Positions 1 to 5,829 of a stretch of DNA of 7,771 nucleotides are shown in pieces (the stretch's first letter is position 1; every line of letters starts with the position of its first letter). The DNA lies in contig DAAV01000009.1 of NCBI GenBank assembly GCA_001701295.1, positions 3,797 to 11,567 on the forward strand, written 5' to 3'. The translations under genes were made by a program, and so were the position numbers. This DNA comes from Bacteroidales bacterium H10 (lineage in GTDB: Bacteria > Bacteroidota > Bacteroidia > Bacteroidales > Muribaculaceae). The notes under the pieces were generated by a model. The model had not been told where the DNA came from and did not search any database. It saw only the letters and a program-made list of their open reading frames with translations.

Positions 1-1086
1 AGGAAGGCCCAACGGGAAACCGAAACGCTTCACGTTGCCATCATGCACATAGTTGTTGCCCCACTGGTCGGAGTTGGTGAACATCGATACTGTCTCGATG
101 CCGTTGGCGAGGTTGTTGAAGTCGGTCTCTGTCAGACGGGTGTCGAGGCTGACGAACCAAGGTCCCATCACGAGCTGCATGCCCGATCCGGAGGTGAAAC
201 CGCCCCAAGGTCCTTTCTGCTTGTCATTTGTCGAGAAGTCGATCTCGAAGAGGGTCTCTTTGTTGAACTCGTGCGCCTCGTCAGCATAGAAGGCAGCCTT
301 GTAAGTGTCATAGTCGAGAAGCTGCGCGCCAGAGTTGTTGATGATGTCCTCGAGCACGGGGATAGCCTCCTGCGGACGGCGCGCCTGCATCAGCACTTTG
401 GCGAGAAGTCCCTTGGCCGCCCACTCGGTGACACGCACCTTGTCGCTGTTGTGGCCTTTAAGACATGTGATGGCCTCGTTGAGAGTGTCGATGGTGAACT
501 GCCATGTCTCGGCGGCGCTGTTGCGCTGGGGCATCATCTCGCTCATCGAGGTCGGCACGCCGTCGATGATCGGGAAGCCCTTGGCATCGGCTTTGGACTC
601 CAGCTCGAAGTAGATCTGGGAGTGCCAGTAAGCCAGCGCGCGGAAGAAGAGGGCCTGCCCCTTCATGTAGCTGAGCTGCGCCAGCTCACTTTCAGCGGCA
701 TTGGGCTCATATTTCTCGCATGCGTCGATCGCTGTATTGGCGAACTGGATCCACTGCATGATGTTGCCGTAGATCTTCGTGTTGTAGTAGTTGTCGGTCG
801 ACACGTTGTTGATCAGGAAGTCGGAACGGTCGTCATAGTTGCCGAAGCAGTCCAGGTTGTGGTCCATCAGATACATGAACTTGGGAAACCACATGTAGCC
901 GTAGAGTCCGAGCTGGTGACTGCCGGCATAGGCTGAGTTCAGCAGCAGGTCGACGTGCGTCATGTTGGTCGGGAAGTTGTCGGGCGATACGGACGACTCA
1001 TCGGTCACCTCCAGATAGTCCGAGCAACTTGTCAGCGCGGGAGTCAGTGCGGCTGCGGCCAGTATATAACCAAATATCTTTTTCAT
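1..1086 (-). CDS. SusD/RagB-family glycan-binding outer-membrane lipoprotein (partial, 3' end beyond window)
   Basis: Translating the minus strand from the ATG at 1086 gives 362 uninterrupted codons to the window edge. SusD proteins sit on the cell surface as a lid over the SusC channel and bind the glycan. Residues 1-21 form a lipoprotein signal: MKK, a hydrophobic stretch, then a lipobox LTSC with C21 as the predicted lipidated cysteine. It is followed by S-D, compatible with Bacteroidota surface export. Residues 140-160 (YMKGQALFFRALAYWHSQIY) match the conserved SusD helical segment, and residues 220-250 (EWAAKGLLAKVLMQ... then EAIPVLEDII) match the TPR-like helices. W294, W310 and W342 are candidate sugar-stacking residues, but this is a guess. 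Family members are usually about 500-600 residues, so roughly a third is missing to the left. It starts 45 bp after the SusC stop and is surely co-transcribed. The leader is A-rich with no Shine-Dalgarno sequence. The substrate cannot be read from this protein alone. Confidence 0.96.
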   Translation of the reverse strand, partial: MKKIFGYILAAAALTPALTSCSDYLEVTDESSVSPDNFPTNMTHVDLLLNSAYAGSHQLGLYGYMWFPKFMYLMDHNLDCFGNYDDRSDFLINNVSTDNYYNTKIYGNIMQWIQFANTAIDACEKYEPNAAESELAQLSYMKGQALFFRALAYWHSQIYFELESKADAKGFPIIDGVPTSMSEMMPQRNSAAETWQFTIDTLNEAITCLKGHNSDKVRVTEWAAKGLLAKVLMQARRPQEAIPVLEDIINNSGAQLLDYDTYKAAFYADEAHEFNKETLFEIDFSTNDKQKGPWGGFTSGSGMQLVMGPWFVSLDTRLTETDFNNLANGIETVSMFTNSDQWGNNYVHDGNVKRFGFPLGLP

Positions 1087-1131
1087 TTTGATTCGAGTCT
1101 TTGTTGTTTGTTCTTTCTTTTCACGCCTGAA

Positions 1132-4100
1132 TTATTTGAACTCGAGGTCAAGACCGAACGAGAAGAGGCGCGAGGGGATGTAACGGTTGAATGTGTCCAC
1201 ACCGCGGGCGGTCATCGATGTGCCTGATCCGGCGGAAGTCGATGTGCCGGCGATCTCGGGGTCTATGCCCGAATATTTCGTGATGGTGAAGAGGTTGGAC
1301 GCCGAGAAGTAGACGCGCACACGCTCCATGCTTGCCTTGCGGGTGATATTCTGAGGCAGGGTGTAGCCGAAGACGAGGCTCTTCAGTTTGAAGTAGTCGC
1401 CCTTTTCTGTCCAGAATGAGGAGACGGTCGAAAAGTTTTCCGATGCGTCGCCCATCCAGGCACCGTCCTCGAAAAATCCGCAGCGCGGCTGGTCGGTCAG
1501 ACCGTTCTCGCCGAAGAAGGAGTTCTTGTAGATGTCCATGGTGGTGTTGCCGTCGTCGCCGAAGCGCTGGGTGTACATCTTCACCTGGTTGTAGATGTCG
1601 AAGCCGGCGGCACCCTGGAACTGGAGCGCGAGGTCGAAGCCTCTCCAGGTGGCGTTGATGTTGAGACCGTAGGTCATTTTGGGCCAGGGGTTGCCGATGA
1701 AGTCCTGACAGTCGGCGTTGACATATCCCTGGTGTTCGCCTGTCTCGCGATTGATGTCGCTGAAGATGAGGTCGCCCACTCCGGTTTTCTCTTTCCAGTA
1801 CCAGGGCTGCCCTGCGGCCTGGGCGCGGGCGTTATATTCGTCAACCTGCTCCTGGCTCTGGAAGATGCCTATGCATTTGTAGCCCCAAAGTTCGGCGATA
1901 GAGTGGCCCTCCTGCGTGCGGTTGATGCCGTCGGCCGAGGTGATCGGCGCGTTGTTCTCGCCGAGTGACTGGATCTCGTTGTGGTTCCACGATGCGTTGA
2001 AGCCTACACCATAGGTGAAGTCCGATACGGTCTGACGCCAGTTGATCGCGATCTCGTGACCGGTGTTGAGCACCTTTCCGATGTTGATCGGCATGTAGGT
2101 CACCGCATCCTCGGGATAGAAGTTGATACCCGATCCGAGAGGCACTACCTGATTGTAGAGCATGTCGCGGGTCTGACGGTTGTAGTAGTCGTAAGAGAAG
2201 GTCAGCTGGTTGTTGAAGAAGCCGAGGTCGATACCGAAGTCGCCCTGATGCACTTCCTCCCACTTGATGTCGGGATTGGGCACCTTGAATACGCCCCAGC
2301 CCGAAACCTCGTTGTTGCCGCCGAAGTTGTAGAGGATCTGGTCGCCGATGAACGAGCGGGCGTAGAGGAACTGGGCGATACCGTCGTTACCGAGGATACC
2401 GTAGCTGCCGCGCACTTTCAGGTCAGTGAGCCAGGGAAGGTTCTCTTTGATGAATTTCTCTTCCGAAGCGCGCCACATCACGTTGACGGAGGGGAAGTTA
2501 CCCCAGCGGTTCTTCTCGCCGAAGCGGTCGGAGCCGTCGCGGCGGAAGTTGGCGGTCAGGAAGTAGCGGCCGTCGTAGTTGAAGTTGACGCGGCCGAAGA
2601 ATGAGAGCGAGCGGCCTACGCCAGGGAAGTCCTTGGCCTCTTTGGCGGTGTTGCTCGAGAGGTTGATCGACCATGCCATGTCGGTCGGGAAGTCGATGGC
2701 GCGGATATAGTTGCCGTAGGCGTCATATTTGTTGCCTTCGACACCGGCCATGACGCGAAGGTTCCACACGTCTTTCCATGTCTTTTCGAATGTCAGGGTG
2801 GCGTTGCCGGTCAGCTCGGTCGATGTGCCGGCCATTGACTCCATCCATGCCGGTTCGGAAACCGAACGGAAGTTGAATGCCTCGGAGAAGACGCGGCTGT
2901 CGTATGCGCCTCCCTTGTATGCGCCGTTGAGTCGGAGCACGAGCACGTCGGGAATGAAGCTTACGTTGACATAGCCGAGGAAGTTGGCGCCGTAGTCTTT
3001 GCCGCGTTTGTGATAGGTGAGCTCGTTACCGTAGAGGTTCGGGCCGTTGATGTAGCTCGGGGCGAGAGAGTAGTTGCCGTCTTCGTCGAGGGGAGCCCAG
3101 GTCGGGACAGTACGGAACGGGATGGCGTTCGTATAGATCGTGCCGACGCGTGTCGGGTTGGTCTTCTGCACGCTGCCGTAGGATGATGTTCCCACCGAGA
3201 GATAGCGGTTGATATTGTAGTCTACGTTGACACGCAGCGACCAGCGGTCGGCGCTTGAGTCAAGGTAGGTTCCTTTCTCTTTGTAGTAGCCGCCCGACAC
3301 GTAGTATTTGATCTTGTCGCTGCCCCCGGAGAGCGCGAGCATGTACTCCTGCTCCTGGCCGGTGTCGTACATTGTGTCCATCCAGTCGTTGTCGGGAAGT
3401 TCGCTTGCCGATGTCACGCCCTCGTAGGCGAGAATGTCTACGCCGGTGTAGGCCTTGGCCTGTATGAACTGGTCACGGTTCATCAGCTTGATGTCGGTGT
3501 CGACCTTGCGGAAACCGTAACGTGCGGTGAGCGTGAGCGAAGGATTGCCGGCCTTGCCTCGCTTGGTGGTCACGAGAATGACGCCGCCGGCTGCCTCGGC
3601 TCCGTAGATGGCGCATGAACCTGCGTCTTTGAGAACCTCGATGCTCTCGACGTCACGCATGTTGAAATTGAAGCCCGTGCCCTGTTTCACTCCGTCGACT
3701 ATGTAGAGCGGCGGCATGCCGTTGATCGAACCCGCGCCGCGGATCAGAATGTCGGGAGCCTCGCCGGGTGAGCCTGTCGATTTGGTAACTGACACACCGG
3801 CCGACATGCCGGAGAGTGCGTCTGCTACGGAGTTGACCGAGAAGTCACGGATCTGATCGCCCTTCACGGACGAAATGGAGCCTGTGACCTCACTGCGTTT
3901 CTGGACGCCGTAACCGACAACCACCACGTCGTCGAGCGATGTCGCGTCGGGCGAGAGCGTAAAGTTATAGACGTCTTTGTTGGCGGTGATCTTCTCGGAT
4001 GCCGGACGGTAGCCGAGATATGTCACCTGAAGAGTCTTGCCCACCGGTACGGTCAGCTCGAAGCGGCCGTCAAGGTCGGTGGCAATACCGATTGTGGAGC

Positions 4101-4245
4101 CCGACACCTGTACGGTCGCGCCGATCAGCGGCTCGCCTTCATTGTCGAGGACCAGTCCCGATACCTTCTTGTCGGCCGCCTGCGCCGACATGGCGCCGAT
4201 CAGCATCGCCGAGAGAAGGAACAGTTTGAAAATCCAGTGTTTCAT
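1132..4245 (-). CDS. SusC/RagA-family TonB-linked outer-membrane transporter
   Basis: This 1037-residue protein should be a 22-strand outer-membrane barrel that imports oligosaccharides with TonB-ExbBD energy, forming a complex with the adjacent SusD. The signal peptide is residues 1-23, with likely cleavage AQA|AD. Residues about 26-100 are the carboxypeptidase-regulatory-like N-terminal domain (VSGLVLDNEGEPLIGATV, then TDLDGRFEL and YLGYR) typical of SusC. A TonB-box-like segment follows at about 104-116 (LDDVVVVGYGVQK). The plug domain covers about 117-230, with ILIRGAGSINGMPPLYIVDG and SIEVLKDAGSCAIYG-AEAAGGVILVTTKRG. The rest is barrel, ending LDLEFK. Length and order are normal and there is no frameshift. 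One small oddity is C211 in the plug motif, where family members usually carry a small non-cysteine residue (DASATAIYG type). No TAnnTTTG promoter lies in its 158-bp leader, so it probably depends on transcription from the gene at 4404-5297, modulated by the hairpin at 4341-4380. Imported substrate is unknown; the neighbouring GH87-like enzyme suggests a glucan. Confidence 0.98.
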   Translation of the reverse strand: MKHWIFKLFLLSAMLIGAMSAQAADKKVSGLVLDNEGEPLIGATVQVSGSTIGIATDLDGRFELTVPVGKTLQVTYLGYRPASEKITANKDVYNFTLSPDATSLDDVVVVGYGVQKRSEVTGSISSVKGDQIRDFSVNSVADALSGMSAGVSVTKSTGSPGEAPDILIRGAGSINGMPPLYIVDGVKQGTGFNFNMRDVESIEVLKDAGSCAIYGAEAAGGVILVTTKRGKAGNPSLTLTARYGFRKVDTDIKLMNRDQFIQAKAYTGVDILAYEGVTSASELPDNDWMDTMYDTGQEQEYMLALSGGSDKIKYYVSGGYYKEKGTYLDSSADRWSLRVNVDYNINRYLSVGTSSYGSVQKTNPTRVGTIYTNAIPFRTVPTWAPLDEDGNYSLAPSYINGPNLYGNELTYHKRGKDYGANFLGYVNVSFIPDVLVLRLNGAYKGGAYDSRVFSEAFNFRSVSEPAWMESMAGTSTELTGNATLTFEKTWKDVWNLRVMAGVEGNKYDAYGNYIRAIDFPTDMAWSINLSSNTAKEAKDFPGVGRSLSFFGRVNFNYDGRYFLTANFRRDGSDRFGEKNRWGNFPSVNVMWRASEEKFIKENLPWLTDLKVRGSYGILGNDGIAQFLYARSFIGDQILYNFGGNNEVSGWGVFKVPNPDIKWEEVHQGDFGIDLGFFNNQLTFSYDYYNRQTRDMLYNQVVPLGSGINFYPEDAVTYMPINIGKVLNTGHEIAINWRQTVSDFTYGVGFNASWNHNEIQSLGENNAPITSADGINRTQEGHSIAELWGYKCIGIFQSQEQVDEYNARAQAAGQPWYWKEKTGVGDLIFSDINRETGEHQGYVNADCQDFIGNPWPKMTYGLNINATWRGFDLALQFQGAAGFDIYNQVKMYTQRFGDDGNTTMDIYKNSFFGENGLTDQPRCGFFEDGAWMGDASENFSTVSSFWTEKGDYFKLKSLVFGYTLPQNITRKASMERVRVYFSASNLFTITKYSGIDPEIAGTSTSAGSGTSMTARGVDTFNRYIPSRLFSFGLDLEFK

Positions 4246-4340
4246 GTCGAATCAATCAGTTAGGTGCAGAATAAGGATTGTTTTGTTTTTGGTTTGTCCG
4301 AGAAGCGAGGTGATGCGATGGAGAGTGTGTCCGGAAAGTT

Positions 4341-4380
4341 CGACAGCGTATCCCCGGCTCTTTGCGGGGATGCGCTGTCG
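4341..4380 (-). terminator. Strong hairpin between the secreted-protein gene and susC-like gene (terminator or attenuator candidate)
   Basis: Two arms, 4341-4356 and 4365-4380, pair over 16 positions around an 8-base loop. There are 8 pairs (CGACAGCG/CGCTGTCG), one internal mismatch position, then 7 pairs (ATCCCCG/CGGGGAT). It begins 23 bases beyond the stop codon of the upstream minus-strand gene and about 95 bases before the SusC start. In minus-strand RNA the internal position is an A-C mismatch and only a weak AACUUUCC follows, so it lacks a proper U tract. In plus-strand RNA the position is a G-U pair and the downstream sequence is more T-rich (GTCTCAGTTTTG). It may therefore be a partial terminator, an mRNA-stabilising 3' end, or a leader structure. 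The pairing is directly visible; the role is inference. Confidence 0.45.
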
Positions 4381-4403
4381 GTCTCAGTTTTGATTGTCTT
4401 ACA

Positions 4404-5297
4404 TTACTTTACTACTTTCACTGTCTTTACAGTGCCGTCGGCCTTGACGTCCTGACGGATGTAGAGACCCTGTGCGGGCTCTGTGATCTGACGGCCCTGG
4501 AGGTCGAAGTAGACACTGCTGACAGTCTGTGCGTCAACTGCTACTGTCTCTACCGGAGTGGCGATTCCGAATGCCTCGGCAGTGGGAGCCGCGTAGCCGC
4601 CCCATGCATCACACATGCTGTGATATGCAGCAGGATCAAGTCCTTCGAACGGACACTGGTCGGCCGGAGTCACATCACCGTAAAAGAATTCTTTAGAAGT
4701 CTTTGTGCCTGTGTAGGGAGCGCATGCGAAGGGGAACGAATCAGTCTGGGGAGCTGCGACGCCGTCCCACCATTCGGCACCCGGGTTGTCGACGCTCCAG
4801 CCGAAACCGAAGATGTTGGAGTTCCAGCTTACTACCGCGCCGGGCTGAAGAGCCTCGTAGTCGGTAAAATCAGAGTTGGGGCCCATGCCTGCGTCGGCGT
4901 AACGGCTCACGTGCTGCTGATAGAAGTTGACTGTCATGCCGTAGATGTTGTCCTTGATGTGCATCAGACGGCCGTCGATGTTCATCTTGCCTTCCGTACC
5001 CTCGGGTGCGCTGGTCATGAAGAGGTCATATGCCACGCCGCGGCCGAGAACCGCCGGATTGCGCGAAGGATTCTTGAGCGCGTCGGCAAGAGGAGTGCCT
5101 GTAACGTCGATCGCGAAGACGATGGTCTCGTCGATCTCCCAGTCGTTGGCCTCTGCGAAGGCGCCTTTCTCAAGATCGTACTTCACGATGTAATTGCCAT
5201 TTTCATCTTTGGGATTACCATAGGTATAATCCTCTGCTTGGGCGTTCAGTGCGGCTGCTGCGAGGGCTGCAAGCGCGAGATAGTTGAGTTTTCTCAT
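4404..5297 (-). CDS. Secreted protein of unknown function with Bacteroidales-type C-terminal tail
   Basis: I do not recognise the family. The 297-residue product starts MRKLNYLALAALAAAAL, a signal peptide with likely cleavage AQA|ED after residue 21 and no lipobox, so it should be exported by signal peptidase I. The mature part is acidic and rich in Gly, Asp and aromatics. W53, W158, W167, W176-W177 and W232 are spaced through it as in beta-rich or glycan-binding proteins, but no catalytic motif is evident. Three cysteines (C192, C215, C229) lie in the second half. Residues about 260-297 (SVYFDLQGRQI, then GLYIRQD, then VKTVKVVK) form the common C-terminal tail of secreted Bacteroidales proteins. 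It resembles a type IX secretion sorting tail, although many gut species carry the tail with unclear function. It is the first gene of the minus-strand group and is divergent from the beta-helix enzyme, which suggests a glycan-related accessory role. The ATG at 5297 is chosen because it gives the full signal peptide and follows an AT-rich leader. Confidence 0.85.
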   Translation of the reverse strand: MRKLNYLALAALAAAALNAQAEDYTYGNPKDENGNYIVKYDLEKGAFAEANDWEIDETIVFAIDVTGTPLADALKNPSRNPAVLGRGVAYDLFMTSAPEGTEGKMNIDGRLMHIKDNIYGMTVNFYQQHVSRYADAGMGPNSDFTDYEALQPGAVVSWNSNIFGFGWSVDNPGAEWWDGVAAPQTDSFPFACAPYTGTKTSKEFFYGDVTPADQCPFEGLDPAAYHSMCDAWGGYAAPTAEAFGIATPVETVAVDAQTVSSVYFDLQGRQITEPAQGLYIRQDVKADGTVKTVKVVK

Positions 5298-5479
5298 GTT
5301 TGTTAATTTTTAGTTATTATTAATTGGAAAATTTGTTATTGTCTGTATTGCGCTTCTTGTGTCGGTTTCTGTTCCGTTTAATAATAATTGGCTCCGGAAC
5401 GCGTTGAGTTTTTGTGAATCATATCATCGGGACAAACCGTATGTTCAACCGGTACTTACCGCAGTTATGATTTCGGTGG

Positions 5480-5487
5480 CAAAATTA
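5480..5487 (-). promoter_or_regulatory. Alternative -7 element (TAATTTTG) for the minus-strand group
   Basis: TAATTTTG on the minus strand matches the TAnnTTTG -7 box exactly, but no TTTG sits at the usual 19-21 base distance upstream. Instead the -33 position falls on the small dyad at 5503-5512. A weak -33 box beside a dyad is what an activator-dependent promoter would look like. It would give a leader of roughly 175 bases. Confidence 0.25.
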
Positions 5488-5509
5488 GTCACACTTTCCC
5501 CCGTGCGGG

Positions 5510-5540
5510 CACAGTTAAATGAGAATATAGTATCATCAAA
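5510..5540 (-). promoter_or_regulatory. Candidate Bacteroidota promoter for the minus-strand group
   Basis: On the minus strand a TTTG (5540-5537) is followed after 19 bases by TAACTGTG (5517-5510). This fits the Bacteroidota -33 TTTG / -7 TAnnTTTG pattern with one mismatch in the -7 box and a normal spacer. Transcription would start near 5503 and give a leader of about 200 bases before the ATG at 5297. The match is by eye in AT-rich DNA. Confidence 0.35.
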
Positions 5541-5739
5541 TACCCCCCCATTTTAAATAGTTGATAATCAGCCTTGTATTAATAAAATATTTTCATATTA
5601 TATAATCGTTGTAATTCGCACCGTTTAACACGTAGATAACCCCTCGAGTTATGATTACATACTATATTTTTACATATTTTTATTTTTTGTAAATACTTAC
5701 TAAGATGTGATTTAACCAAAATATAACCGTTATTTTACC

Positions 5740-5747
5740 TATATTTG
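5740..5747 (+). promoter_or_regulatory. Candidate -7 element (TATATTTG) for the beta-helix enzyme gene
   Basis: TATATTTG is an exact TAnnTTTG match, about 83 bases before the ATG at 5830, which would leave a leader near 75 bases. No TTTG is found 19-21 bases upstream. Chance matches are expected in such AT-rich sequence, so this is only a candidate. Confidence 0.3.
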
Positions 5748-5782
5748 GATTACACATCGCCCGTATTGAGTTGCAAAACGAT

Positions 5783-5790
5783 TATTTTTG
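5783..5790 (+). promoter_or_regulatory. Second candidate -7 element (TATTTTTG) for the beta-helix enzyme gene
   Basis: TATTTTTG matches TAnnTTTG exactly and would start transcription near 5797, about 33 bases before the ATG at 5830. It also lacks a good -33 TTTG. If used, it rules out translation from the in-frame TTG at 5788, which lies inside the box. Confidence 0.3.
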
Positions 5791-5829
5791 CATTATCATA
5801 CCTCAGAAACTTTTAGTGAATTACAAAAA

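Larger units (their letters stand above)
5298..5829. promoter_or_regulatory. AT-rich divergent intergenic region between the minus-strand group and the beta-helix enzyme gene
   Basis: These 532 bases hold no credible gene. The part from about 5520 to 5829 is much richer in A and T than the flanking genes. It must contain the promoters of both transcription directions. Small dyads that could be operators are CGGTA-CT-TACCG at 5450-5461, GTGC-GG-GCAC at 5503-5512 and ATAAC-N7-GTTAT at 5636-5652. T-tracts at 5667-5671, 5677-5681 and 5683-5688, the first two 10 bases apart, could bend the DNA. The region length suits a regulator-controlled PUL promoter, but no specific regulator (SusR-like, hybrid two-component or ECF/anti-sigma) gene lies in the window. 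Confidence 0.6.

Noticed and set aside
43..936. Long plus-strand open frame of 297 codons
   Set aside because: It lies entirely antisense to the clear SusD-family gene; its translation has no recognisable family and reflects the GC-rich codon pattern of the real strand.
1981..2604. Plus-strand open frame of 207 codons within the SusC gene
   Set aside because: Low-complexity Val/Glu-rich antisense translation inside an intact SusC barrel domain.
4362..5306. Plus-strand open frame of 314 codons opposite the secreted-protein gene
   Set aside because: The minus strand has a textbook signal peptide and a known C-terminal tail, while the plus-strand translation has neither signal nor domain and is a shadow.
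5359..5556. 65-codon plus-strand frame in the intergenic region
   Set aside because: GTG start, no signal or domain, and it lies across the candidate minus-strand promoters.
5788..5829. In-frame TTG start adding 14 residues to the GH87-like protein
   Set aside because: It would bury the signal peptide behind a polar extension and overlaps a candidate -7 promoter box; the ATG at 5830 has the better leader and signal.
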